From the NCBI RefSeq assembly GCF_019249655.2, contig NZ_CP137557.1:3877001-3941000 (forward strand): a stretch of 64,000 bases of DNA, written 5' to 3'. The DNA comes from Segatella copri (GTDB lineage: Bacteria > Bacteroidota > Bacteroidia > Bacteroidales > Bacteroidaceae). A model generated the notes under the pieces. It saw only the letters and a list, made by a program, of their open reading frames with translations. It made no database searches and had not been told where the DNA came from. Positions 35,286-43,290 of the stretch are shown piece by piece; positions within the stretch are counted from its first letter, which is position 1, and each line of letters opens with the position of its first letter. The position numbers and the translations under genes were made by a program.

Positions 35286-35561
35286 ATGGCAAAGATTATT
35301 GTAAGAAACCAAACGAAAAAAACACTAACAAAAGATGGTGTTGATTACATCTGCATTACCGATATAGCAAGGCAGAAGAATCCCATTGAACCCAAAGATG
35401 TGGTAAAGAATTGGTTGCGTTCCAAAAACACCTTGGAGTACTTAGGACTTTGAGAGCAGTTGAACAACCCTAATTTTAAAGGGGTCGAATTCTACCCCCT
35501 TTTGAAAGAAGCGGGCTAGAATGCTTTTACGATGAGTCCGACTCGATGGGTGGAACTAACC
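35286..35561 (+). pseudogene. KilA-N domain protein, N-terminal fragment with two nonsense codons
   Basis: Reads MAKIIVRNQTKKTLTKDGVD and then YICITDIARQKNP and VVKNWLRSKNTLEYLGL, the KilA-N domain start. A TGA at 35451 replaces the usual Trp, after which EQLNNPNFKGVEFYPLLKEA continues in frame; a TAG follows at 35517, then NAFTMSPTRWVELT. The remaining 150-200 residues are gone. KilA-N proteins come from phages or mobile islands. Confidence 0.8.
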
Positions 35562-35592
35562 TATGCTGTAGTATTATTAAATTTTATCAACT

Positions 35593-36201
35593 ATGAATAG
35601 TAAGAATTTATACTTTACAATCTTCTCTTTAATCCTTTTAGGATTTATCTCTTCTTGTGCAGAGAATAGTTATAAGTGTAGGCCTTCTTATGCAAGCAAC
35701 ATAGAACAACTTAATGAAAAGTTATATGATTCTTATGCAAATGTTGCAGTAAGGAAAAACAACACAACATCTGATGACATAATAACACCAGAATATTTTG
35801 GAGGCTCATATGTCAAGGCAAATAAACTTATTGTCATGGTCAAAAATGGAAGTCCAAAAGGAATAGAAGATATAAAGAAAAGACTAGGCACAGATTCAAA
35901 TGTGACATTTGTATCTTGTACTTATTCTCTTCAAGAATTAAAAGAATTAAACGCTAAATTGAAAGTATCTTTTGCCAAGAAAGCTGCATTGCGAGACGAA
36001 ATTGGGTGGGTTGCTGTTGGTATCAGACCTATTCAAAATAGAATTGTCGTATATTTGAATAATGCTTCTAATAAAAATATCTCTAAATTCAAGAATGAAA
36101 TTTGCAATTCAGATAAAATAATTTTTGATCAGTTGGAAATAGAGCCAATTGAAATACAAAAAGATACAGCAAAAGACGAAAAAGTAGGAAGTCCCTCATA
36201 A
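35593..36201 (+). CDS. Hypothetical lipoprotein, AT-rich
   Basis: 202 residues with a lipoprotein signal peptide (LILLGFISSC, Cys22). The mature part has no motif I can name with certainty; residues 130-170 (WVAVGIRPIQNRIVVYLN) look like the inhibitory prodomain of streptogrisin/alpha-lytic proteases, only a weak resemblance. The gene is more AT-rich than its neighbours, uses AAA and AAT codons heavily and sits between pseudogenes, so horizontal origin is likely. Its stop codon lies inside the first copy of a 33-bp repeat. Confidence 0.6.
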   Translation: MNSKNLYFTIFSLILLGFISSCAENSYKCRPSYASNIEQLNEKLYDSYANVAVRKNNTTSDDIITPEYFGGSYVKANKLIVMVKNGSPKGIEDIKKRLGTDSNVTFVSCTYSLQELKELNAKLKVSFAKKAALRDEIGWVAVGIRPIQNRIVVYLNNASNKNISKFKNEICNSDKIIFDQLEIEPIEIQKDTAKDEKVGSPS

Positions 36202-36273
36202 AAATGTATGGATAACTCGAAAAGTCCCTCATAAAAGTGTGTTAATCTTCAAAAAAGTCCCTCATAAAAATGT
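36189..36273. repeat. Three tandem repeats, 33-bp period
   Basis: AAGTCCCTCATAAAAATGT begins at 36189, 36222 and 36255 (steps 33 and 33); the 14 bases between cores differ. The first copy contains the stop codon of the lipoprotein gene. Confidence 0.85.
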
Positions 36274-36493
36274 GATAGATTTTGCTATTTCATTGTTTTT
36301 CAGTCTTTTGCAGCAAGAATACAATAATTATACCATGAATATATGAAGGAGATGATGTCGCATCGCAACCTTTTTGATGGCTTTTAAAGAACACTATATT
36401 CTTGATATAAAGTATCGTGACAAGGCAATTGAGATTATTGAAACTCTTTTTCCTGGATACCTTACCCCAAGAAGAAAAAGCAGCGAGACTGAC

Positions 36494-36525
36494 GGCAGAG
36501 AGTACTTGTGGACTCTCTGCCTTTT
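36494..36525 (+). terminator. Orphan terminator hairpin
   Basis: GGCAGAGAGT (36494-36503) pairs exactly with ACTCTCTGCC (36512-36521) followed by TTTT. It is 3' of the gap 36274-36493, in which no convincing gene was found. Confidence 0.65.
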
Positions 36526-36536
36526 CTTCGGACTGC

Positions 36537-37430
36537 TTACAACGATTCTATGCTGTCACGATAACTTCTCAACTGTTCTTCGCTCAATTTCGCCTTTGCA
36601 TCTCTTAGTTTTTGCAGCAACGAAACTCTGTCATGGGGCAAGGAACCGGTAAATGGTACAGGATTGCTAACCGTTCGCCCCAGAATATGCGTCTGGATAT
36701 GCAGATGCTCTATGAGTGTTATCATCTCATCGAAACGCTCATGCTCTGTTGCCTCCTCAAACTTACCTTCTTGAATTTCTTGGTAGAGTTGGCTTTCTGG
36801 AAACAATGTTAGCGAGAGGAAACCTATGCTTACTGGGTGAAGTTGGTTGAAAACCCCAGCCGAACGCAGAGCGTTTCTTTCACCGTTTCCATGACCACCT
36901 AATCCGACGAGATAGAAGAAGTGATAATGTATATCTGCTTCTTCAAGTTTACGGCATTGTTCAACGATGTCTTCGGACAGATACCCTTTGTTGACCCTTG
37001 TTAGAGTTTCACTGTCGCCACTCTCTACGCCAATGGTAAGATAATCGAAACCTAAGTGGTGGAGCTGTTGCAGTTCCTCTACCGTCTTGTTGCGAATATC
37101 CGTGATTCGAGAGAAACAACCGATGGTAGGGTGTCCTTCGCCTACGTATTTTCTGATGAGCAATGCAATGTCAGTCAGGCGGTTCGTGGTGAGCACAAAA
37201 GGATTGGCACCTGTAAGAAATATACGGTGAGCTCGTGGTTGGAAAGAATGGACTACTTTTAAGTCTTCCTCTATTTCCGACATCGGAGACATACGGAACT
37301 TCTGCTTGCCATAGAGCGTGCAGAACTTGCAGCGATGCCAAGTACAGCCAGCTGTGACCTGCAAGAGTTGTGAAGTGGCTTCATAAGGAGGTCGCCACAC
37401 CGGACCGTCAAAATGTAATGTGGGTTGCAT
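36537..37430 (-). CDS. Radical SAM protein
   Basis: 297 residues. Fe-S cluster motif GCTWHRCKFCTLY near residues 28-40 (C-x4-C-x2-C spacing, as in several B12-like and YgiQ-like radical SAM families rather than C-x3-C). Then LTGANPF near 73, GVESGDSETLTRVNKG near 139-154, and HFFYLVGLGGHG near 170. The reaction is unknown. It is divergent from an HxlR regulator gene and a -7 box TACCTTTG lies on the minus strand at 37485-37492, so that regulator may control it. Confidence 0.85.
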   Translation of the reverse strand: MQPTLHFDGPVWRPPYEATSQLLQVTAGCTWHRCKFCTLYGKQKFRMSPMSEIEEDLKVVHSFQPRAHRIFLTGANPFVLTTNRLTDIALLIRKYVGEGHPTIGCFSRITDIRNKTVEELQQLHHLGFDYLTIGVESGDSETLTRVNKGYLSEDIVEQCRKLEEADIHYHFFYLVGLGGHGNGERNALRSAGVFNQLHPVSIGFLSLTLFPESQLYQEIQEGKFEEATEHERFDEMITLIEHLHIQTHILGRTVSNPVPFTGSLPHDRVSLLQKLRDAKAKLSEEQLRSYRDSIESL

Positions 37431-37553
37431 ACTATTTCCTTTCTTTTTTACGTTATTATAATGGTATCATCAAAATTGATGGTGCAAAGGTAAGGAAATA
37501 CCGACAAAAAAAATCATCATATTGGCTTTATGCCCCTAACCAAAAGGTAAGTA

Positions 37554-37910
37554 TTGAAGATTATGAAGAAGAAACTCAATTATGATTATTGCCAAGCCGC
37601 TCCTGTCTTGGAATGGATGAGTCAGAAATGGGCATTGGTCGTGATGCTCCGTATAGAGGAATACGAAAAGGAAAGCATCCGTTTCAGCGAACTTTTCCGA
37701 ACAATCCCCCAGGTTTCGGAAAAAGTACTTGCGTCCACGCTTGATTATCTACAGCAAGAAGGACTTGTTACAAGAGAGAGATTTGAAGAAGTTCCTCCAA
37801 GGGTGGAATATTCTCTCACACCAATAGCCAAGGACTTCTTGCGAGAAATAGGCTACGTCATAGAATGGGGGCAGCTGCATTTTGAGCAGATAGTGAAGGG
37901 CAGAAAATAG
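37554..37910 (+). CDS. HxlR-family winged-helix regulator
   Basis: 118 residues; an in-frame ATG at 37563 is an alternative start. HxlR features: CQAAPVLEWMSQKWALVVML near 13-32, the HTH RFSELFRTIPQVSEKVLAST near 42-61, and the wing VEYSLTPIAKDFLREI near 85. HxlR regulators respond to redox or small electrophiles through the N-terminal Cys; one Cys (about 13) is present. Divergent from the radical SAM gene. Confidence 0.88.
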   Translation: MKIMKKKLNYDYCQAAPVLEWMSQKWALVVMLRIEEYEKESIRFSELFRTIPQVSEKVLASTLDYLQQEGLVTRERFEEVPPRVEYSLTPIAKDFLREIGYVIEWGQLHFEQIVKGRK

Positions 37911-37938
37911 ATTGGCTTTAAGTAGTAATTATAACAGT

Positions 37939-38064
37939 TTGCACTTTTAGGCAGGAATGTTTGGAGATAAAAAATAAAAGGTGTATATTTGCAGCGTGAT
38001 TACTATTTAAAATGAGGAGGTAAATATGGATAGATATCAAATTATACGTATAATCCATGACTAT
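37939..38064 (+). repeat. 126-bp exact duplication, copy 2
   Basis: Identical to 33251-33376 and in the same orientation, 4,688 bp away. It carries a full promoter (TTTG 37960-37963, TATATTTG 37984-37991). Confidence 0.93.
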
Positions 38065-38109
38065 GACAGCGTGTCGCAGTATTTCGGCATAATCGCAGTT
38101 CTCTATTGA
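38026..38109 (+). pseudogene. Truncated MNT antitoxin gene (13 codons plus fusion)
   Basis: The first 13 codons equal those of the MNT gene at 33338; after 38064 the sequence is unrelated and the frame ends at TGA 38107 (27 codons). The downstream 38066-38140 reads like a protein fragment on the minus strand (DNRLSIENCDYAEILRHA), unidentified. Confidence 0.75.
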
Positions 38110-38148
38110 GAGCCTGTTGTCTTTATTGTCTGTTTTCCAATAAGGGGA

Positions 38149-38183
38149 ACAAAAAAGCAGCAAACCGCAAAGGGCTTGCTGCT
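38149..38183 (-). terminator. Terminator of the arginine operon
   Basis: AGCAGCAA (38156-38163) pairs with TTGCTGCT (38176-38183); on the minus strand a T run (complement of 38150-38156) follows. Located 67 bp after argD. Confidence 0.7.
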
Positions 38184-38249
38184 CAAGATAGGAGTGTTTC
38201 CTATTTCTTTTATGGGTTGAGTTTTCTTTATATCCTTATCTCAATGGGT

Positions 38250-39392
38250 TTATACTTCCTTCAATACGGTTTCCAATCTTCCGATGAAGTCATCCACATT
38301 CTCCTTGGTCAATACCAATGGAGGGAGGATACGGAGGATGTTGGTGCCGGCGCAACCGGTGAAGCAGTGCTGCTCGTGGATGAGCTTGCTGCGAACTTCC
38401 TTGTGAGGAATATCGAGTACGGCTCCTACCATTAAACCACGGCCACGAACTTCTGTGATATGGCTGTTGCGCTTCTGCAACTCCTTCAGCTGGGCGATGA
38501 GATATTCACCAACCTCATGCGCATTCTGTACCAGGTTCTCCTTCTCGAATACATCGAGAACGGCGAGGGCTGCTGTACATGCCAGGTGGTTGCCGCCGAA
38601 GGTAGTACCCAGCTGACCATATACAGGAGTAAACTCTGGAGAAATCAACACGCCACCCATAGGGAAACCATTGCCGATACCCTTGGCTACGGTGATGAGA
38701 TCTGGCTTGATGCCCAACCACTGGTGAGCAAAGAACTTACCGCTTCTACCATAACCGCACTGGATTTCATCGCAAATCAGGATGGTGCCGTATTTCTTGC
38801 AGGCTGCCTGCAAGCCCTGAGCAAACTCAGGAGTTACCATGTTACAACCACCTACGCCCTGAATAGCTTCGATGATACAAGCACATACATCGCCCTTGGC
38901 GAGTTCCTTCTCCCATGCCTCCAGATCGTTGATAGGAAGATAGGTTACGTGACCATTGTCATTGATAGGTGCGATGATTTTTGGATTATTTGTTACCTCT
39001 ACGGCAAGGGATGTTCTGCCGTGGAATGCCTTTTCTAAAGAGAGCACGCGGGTTCTGCCGTTGGTAAAAGAAGCCAGTTTCAAGGCATTCTCGTTTGCCT
39101 CGGCACCCGAGTTGATGAGGAAGAACTGATAATCTTCATAACCGCTAGCCTTGCCCAGACGCTCAGCGAGTTTCACCTGCAACTTGTTAATGACAGAGTT
39201 GGAGTAGAAACCCAGGTTGTTCAACTGGTTGGTGAGCATCTCCACATAGTGAGGATGGCAATGACCGATGCTGATAACGGCATGACCGCCATAGAGGTCG
39301 AGATATTCCTGACCCTTGTCGTCCCATACCTTACAGCCCTTACCTTTTACTATATTAATATCGAAAAGAGGATATACGTCGTAAAGTTTCAT
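38250..39392 (-). CDS. argD: Acetylornithine (or succinylornithine) aminotransferase
   Basis: 380 residues from the ATG at 39392 (MKLYDVYPLFDINIVKG); an ATG 27 bp upstream is possible. PLP-dependent class III aminotransferase converting N-acyl-glutamate semialdehyde to N-acylornithine. Signatures: NSGAEANENALKLA near 98, FHGRTSLAVEVT near 129, ICDEIQCGYGRSGKFF near 211, and the PLP Lys in DLITVAKGIGNGFPMGG near 239. Last gene of the arginine operon. Confidence 0.94.
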   Translation of the reverse strand: MKLYDVYPLFDINIVKGKGCKVWDDKGQEYLDLYGGHAVISIGHCHPHYVEMLTNQLNNLGFYSNSVINKLQVKLAERLGKASGYEDYQFFLINSGAEANENALKLASFTNGRTRVLSLEKAFHGRTSLAVEVTNNPKIIAPINDNGHVTYLPINDLEAWEKELAKGDVCACIIEAIQGVGGCNMVTPEFAQGLQAACKKYGTILICDEIQCGYGRSGKFFAHQWLGIKPDLITVAKGIGNGFPMGGVLISPEFTPVYGQLGTTFGGNHLACTAALAVLDVFEKENLVQNAHEVGEYLIAQLKELQKRNSHITEVRGRGLMVGAVLDIPHKEVRSKLIHEQHCFTGCAGTNILRILPPLVLTKENVDDFIGRLETVLKEV

Positions 39393-39502
39393 GTTAAATC
39401 TATGTTTTAAGAAAAACAACTCATAGAGTTATCTTGTGATAAACTTTTTTTTTATGATAGAAGAACGAATGATTTTTCATCCGTTCTTCCGAATTCTTTT
39501 AT

Positions 39503-40504
39503 CTAAAATGCTGATGGCTTGAGTTTCAAACCTGCTGTCTGGTCGAGACCAAACATGATGTTCATGTTCTGAACTGCCTGACCCACGGCGCCCTTTAAGA
39601 GATTGTCGATGCAGGAAGTAATCAGGAGCTTATCGCCATACTTATCCACATGAACCAGGCACTTGTTGGTATTCACCACCTGCTTCAGGTCGATAGCCTT
39701 ATCCACATAGTGGGTGAACTTGGCATTCTTGTAGAACTCCTTGTAACCTGCCACGATTTCCTCGATTGGCTTGTCGGTCTTCACCACTTCTGTAGCGAAG
39801 ATGCCACGGGCGAAGTCGCCACGGTAAGGGATGAAGTCGATGGCTGCATCGAGATAACCCTGTGTCTGCTTCAGACTCTCACGAATCTCTGGCACGTGCT
39901 GATGGTTGAATGCCTTGTAGATGCTCATATTGTTGTTGCGCCATGAGAAATGGGTAGTGGCACCTGGCTTCTGACCAGCGCCGGTGCTACCGGTAATGGC
40001 ATTGACAGATACATCGCTGTTGATGAGGCCCATCTTAGCAGCAGGCAACAAACCAAGTTGAATGCAGGTTGCAAAACAACCTGGGTTTGCCACGTGCTGA
40101 GCTACGGCTATTTTTGATTCATTTATTTCTGGAAGACCATATACAAAATCGTGAGCGGCTGGGGTTGGCTGCTGGGTAGCAACTACAGTCTCAGGGGCAA
40201 GACGGAAGTCCTGTGCCAGGTCGATTATCTTCACGTTCTCCGGAACATTGTGCTCCTTCAGGAACGCCTCGCTCTTGCCATGACCGAAGCAGAAGAAGAT
40301 AACATCCACCTGGTCGAAAGGCATCTCGGCGGTAAACTTCAAGTCAGTCTCGCCATACAATCCCTCGTGAACCTCAGCCACCAGGTTGCCGGCGTTACTC
40401 TCGCTGTTGGCGAATACAATCTCTGCCTCTGGGTGGTTGATAAGGAGGCGAATCAACTCACCTCCTGTATAACCAGCTGCTCCTAAAATACCTACTTTTA
40501 CCAT
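39503..40504 (-). CDS. argC: N-acetyl-gamma-glutamyl-phosphate reductase
   Basis: 333 residues. NADPH-binding start VKVGILGAAGYTGGELIRLL, active-site Cys in NPGCFATCIQLGLLPA near 143-158, and the ITGSTGAGQKP block near 171. It reduces acylglutamyl phosphate to the semialdehyde. In Bacteroidota the substrate may be the succinyl form. Sits between argG and argD with short spacers (45 and 110 bp). Confidence 0.95.
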   Translation of the reverse strand: MVKVGILGAAGYTGGELIRLLINHPEAEIVFANSESNAGNLVAEVHEGLYGETDLKFTAEMPFDQVDVIFFCFGHGKSEAFLKEHNVPENVKIIDLAQDFRLAPETVVATQQPTPAAHDFVYGLPEINESKIAVAQHVANPGCFATCIQLGLLPAAKMGLINSDVSVNAITGSTGAGQKPGATTHFSWRNNNMSIYKAFNHQHVPEIRESLKQTQGYLDAAIDFIPYRGDFARGIFATEVVKTDKPIEEIVAGYKEFYKNAKFTHYVDKAIDLKQVVNTNKCLVHVDKYGDKLLITSCIDNLLKGAVGQAVQNMNIMFGLDQTAGLKLKPSAF

Positions 40505-40549
40505 AATTTAAGTGAAGAGTGTCTGTTTGAAGTGTCTTGCTAATGTGAA

Positions 40550-41752
40550 TTAACGCTGTTCGTCTGGGTGCATACCGTAGTAAACACGCAAAGGTGTTGA
40601 AGAAACCTTGATGAAGCCCTTCGCATCCTCTGCTGTCCAACCGTGCTGCATCTCGCCATACTCACCGAGCTTAGACTTGGTCAAATCGTCTGGTGAGTCG
40701 ATACCTACAGTCTGGAAACTGTATGGACGAAGCTTCAGGATAGCTGTACCGTTTACGTTGCGCTGAGAAGAAGTCAGCATTGCCTCGATATCCGGCATCA
40801 CTGGCTCCAGGTACTGACTCTCGTGGAGGAACATTCCGTACCAGTTACCTACCTGGTCCTTCCAGTACTGTTGCCACTTGCTCAATGTGCTCTTCTCCAA
40901 CAGGCGGTGAGCCTCGATGATGAGTTTAGGAGCTGCAGCCTCGAAAGCTACACGACCCTTGATACCGATGATGGTGTCACCCACGTTGCAGTCGCGACCG
41001 ATGGCGTAAGATGCACCAATCTCCTCAATCTTCTGGATGGCAGCAATCTTATCATCAAACTTCTCGCCGTTGACAGCCACAATCTCACCCTTCTCGAAGG
41101 TAATCTTCAGCTCAGCCTCTTCTTCCTTGGCAGTAACGTGCTTCAGGTAAGCCTCCTCTGGAAGACCCTGGGTTGGGTCGAGAATCTCACCACCGCAGAT
41201 ACTGGTTCCCCAGATACCTACGTTATAAGAATACTTCAACTTGGTGAAGTCTGCATAGAAGCCGTGCTCGTTCAGGTAGTCAACCTCCTCCTTACGGGAA
41301 AGTGCCTTGTCACGGGTCAATGTGATGATCTCTACACCAGGAGCCATAACCAGGAAGGTCATGTCGAAACGAATCTGGTCGTTGCCGGCACCTGTACTTC
41401 CGTGAGCGATGGCATCAGCACCAATCTCCTTGGCGTAACGTGCGATGGCGATAGCCTGGAAGATACGCTCTGAAGATACAGAGATAGGGTAGCAGTTGTT
41501 GCGGAGCACATTACCGAAAATCATGTATTTCAATGATTTCTCGTAATACTCATGGGTAACGTCGAGAGTGACGTATGCCTTGGCACCCAACTTATATGCG
41601 TTCTCCTCGTTGGTCTTCAACTGCTCGGCAGAGAAACCACCTGTGTTAGCGCATGCTGCATAAACATCCCAGCCATCCTGGGTCAATTTCATTACTGTGT
41701 ATGATGTATCGAGACCGCCGCTGAAAGCGACTACAACTTTCTTATTTGCCAT
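40550..41752 (-). CDS. argG: Argininosuccinate synthase
   Basis: 400 residues with the PP-loop ATP motif VVVAFSGGLDTSYTVM near 5-20 (SGGLDTS), AHGSTGAGNDQIRFD near 115-129, and GIDSPDDLTKSKLGEYGEMQHGW near the C-terminus. Joins citrulline and aspartate. No argH is in this window. Confidence 0.96.
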   Translation of the reverse strand: MANKKVVVAFSGGLDTSYTVMKLTQDGWDVYAACANTGGFSAEQLKTNEENAYKLGAKAYVTLDVTHEYYEKSLKYMIFGNVLRNNCYPISVSSERIFQAIAIARYAKEIGADAIAHGSTGAGNDQIRFDMTFLVMAPGVEIITLTRDKALSRKEEVDYLNEHGFYADFTKLKYSYNVGIWGTSICGGEILDPTQGLPEEAYLKHVTAKEEEAELKITFEKGEIVAVNGEKFDDKIAAIQKIEEIGASYAIGRDCNVGDTIIGIKGRVAFEAAAPKLIIEAHRLLEKSTLSKWQQYWKDQVGNWYGMFLHESQYLEPVMPDIEAMLTSSQRNVNGTAILKLRPYSFQTVGIDSPDDLTKSKLGEYGEMQHGWTAEDAKGFIKVSSTPLRVYYGMHPDEQR

Positions 41753-41826
41753 TTTATTTTATGTTTAATATGTGGTGAATAATATTTAGATGGCATTCTT
41801 GCCAACACCTTATTATATATAAGGAT

Positions 41827-42432
41827 TTAGATTTCTGCAGAAGGACCGTCAATCTTGCGGATTCTCTCAATCACTTCCTGAGGAAGCTTGATAGGCAGAT
41901 GCTCCTCTGGGTCGAAGAGCATGGCGGTGCAGATGCAGTATTTGCGGTTGGTGCGATGGAGGACATCTACGTTGATGCAACCCTCGCAACCCCGCCAGAA
42001 TGACTCGTCGTCGGTCAGGTCGGCGAAGGTAACAGGAAGATAACCCAGCTGGGTGTTCATCTTCATGACAGCCGAACCGGAAGTCAAAGAGAAAATCTTG
42101 GCATGAGGCCATCGCTGTCGGGCGAGCGTAAAGGTCAGGTTCTTGATGCGCTTAGCCAGTCCCATACCACGGAAGTCTGGGTGAACGATCAAACCTGATG
42201 TGGTGACATAGTGCTTGTTGCCCCATGTTTCGATGTAGCTGAAACCTGCGAACTTATCGCCCTGGAGTGCGATGACAGCCTTGGCTTCGCGCATCTTGGT
42301 AGCCACATATTCAGGTGAACGCTTGGCGATACCTGAACCACGTTTCTTTGCTGCTTCTGCGATTGTAGTCAGAATGGTGTCGATGTATTTGATGTGACTT
42401 TCGTCAGCCACCATTACTTTAACTTCTTCCAT
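41827..42432 (-). CDS. GNAT acetyltransferase, probable acyl-glutamate synthase
   Basis: 201 residues. GNAT fold with the acyl-CoA loop HPDFRGMGLAKRIKNL near 83-98 and LTSGSAVMKMNTQLGYLPVTF near 116-136. In Bacteroidota a GNAT protein at this operon position is known to supply the acylated glutamate that starts arginine synthesis in place of ArgA/ArgJ. I call the role from operon position between argR and argG. It carries a Cys cluster (RGCEGCINVDV, then KYCICTAML) near 147-170 that could bind metal, which is unusual for GNATs. Confidence 0.7.
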   Translation of the reverse strand: MEEVKVMVADESHIKYIDTILTTIAEAAKKRGSGIAKRSPEYVATKMREAKAVIALQGDKFAGFSYIETWGNKHYVTTSGLIVHPDFRGMGLAKRIKNLTFTLARQRWPHAKIFSLTSGSAVMKMNTQLGYLPVTFADLTDDESFWRGCEGCINVDVLHRTNRKYCICTAMLFDPEEHLPIKLPQEVIERIRKIDGPSAEI

Positions 42433-42487
42433 TTTCTCTTAAATATTTAATAATGTTCTTGTTTCTATTTCTTATTTATGGGTTGAA

Positions 42488-42973
42488 TCAGTCGTGCAGA
42501 CTGAGTTCAGGAATAACCACCGAAAGTGCATTGATGATCTCTTCTTCTGTAATTCCCTTTTTCTTGACGAGGAAGATGGTGTCATCTCCTGCGATGGTTC
42601 CCAGAATCTGGGTGATGTCGCTGTTGTCAATGTTGTAGGCAATGCTGCTGGCATATCCCGGTCGGGTTCTGATAACTACCATGTTGCCCGAGAAGTTGAT
42701 GGAGAGGAATCCTGTTCCCATTGCCATGTTGCTGATCGGGATATGGTTGGATACCCGCTTGTAGAGTGCATCGTTCGGAAGTACGTATGTGTATTTGCCG
42801 CTGGATGAAGCTGCCTTGGCTACCTTCAGTAGCTTGAGGTCGCGGCTCAATGTGGCTTGCGTAATCTCAAATCCTTCCTGGGCGAGCGCTTGCAAGAGTT
42901 GATCCTGCGAACTCAACTCTTGACTAGAGATGAGCATCTTCAATGTTTCCAATCTGCTATTTTTTACCTTCAT
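42488..42973 (-). CDS. argR: Arginine repressor
   Basis: 161 residues. N-terminal winged helix: LETLKMLISSQELSSQDQLL near 7-26 and EGFEITQATLSRDLKLLKV near 33-51. The C-terminal oligomerisation and arginine-binding domain has the block GTIAGDDTIFLVKKKGITEE near 122-141 (family GT-GDDTI). First gene of the arginine operon, so autoregulation is likely. The promoter at 43002-43033 is followed upstream by TTTATGCA repeats that are candidate operators. Confidence 0.92.
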   Translation of the reverse strand: MKVKNSRLETLKMLISSQELSSQDQLLQALAQEGFEITQATLSRDLKLLKVAKAASSSGKYTYVLPNDALYKRVSNHIPISNMAMGTGFLSINFSGNMVVIRTRPGYASSIAYNIDNSDITQILGTIAGDDTIFLVKKKGITEEEIINALSVVIPELSLHD

Positions 42974-43001
42974 ACGTTGTATTTTTATTCGTTTGCCGTT
43001 G

Positions 43002-43033
43002 CAAAATTACACAAAATATGCGAAACTGCCAAA
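43002..43033 (-). promoter_or_regulatory. Promoter of the arginine operon
   Basis: Minus-strand -7 TAATTTTG at 43002-43009 and -33 TTTG at 43030-43033, spacer 20 bp. Confidence 0.75.
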
Positions 43034-43085
43034 TAAATATTAGGAAAAATGCATTTTAAGCGATAAAATGTTTTAAAAGTTAGGT

Positions 43086-43118
43086 TTTATGCATGTTTTA
43101 TGCAGTATATTTATGCAT
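43086..43118. promoter_or_regulatory. Three TTTATGCA boxes, possible ArgR sites
   Basis: TTTATGCA occurs at 43086, 43097 and 43110, with palindromic pairings such as GCAT-GTTTT-ATGC. The site is 53-85 bp upstream of the argR -33 element and upstream of the GH92 gene promoter on the other side. Resemblance to the AT-rich, TGCA-like ARG box is loose. Confidence 0.35.
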
Positions 43119-43202
43119 ACGGCGTGTTTGCACTCTGTCTTCTTCTTCCTCATTCTTCCAGATAATGAAAGAAAAGTGTAGAAATTTCGTCTTCAAAGTG
43201 TA

Positions 43203-43218
43203 TTTTCTACGTAGAAAA
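43203..43218. promoter_or_regulatory. Perfect 16-bp palindrome upstream of the GH92 gene
   Basis: TTTTCTACGTAGAAAA ends 1 bp before the -33 TTG of the next gene, a typical activator or repressor position. Confidence 0.55.
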
Positions 43219-43219
43219 A

Positions 43220-43250
43220 TTGCAGATATTGATTTTTTTGCTTATATTTG
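43220..43250 (+). promoter_or_regulatory. Promoter of the phosphatase-GH92 gene
   Basis: TTG at 43220-43222 and TATATTTG at 43243-43250, spacer 20 bp, 40 bp before the start codon. Confidence 0.75.
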
Positions 43251-43290
43251 CAAAGTATTCCTCATTGATGCAATGAGTAAGTAAACTACA

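Noticed and set aside
36374..36652. 92-codon plus-strand frame before the radical SAM gene
   Set aside because: It crosses the terminator hairpin and overlaps the end of the radical SAM gene; no recognised family. A short protein-like stretch near 36380-36480 could be a remnant but evidence is too thin.
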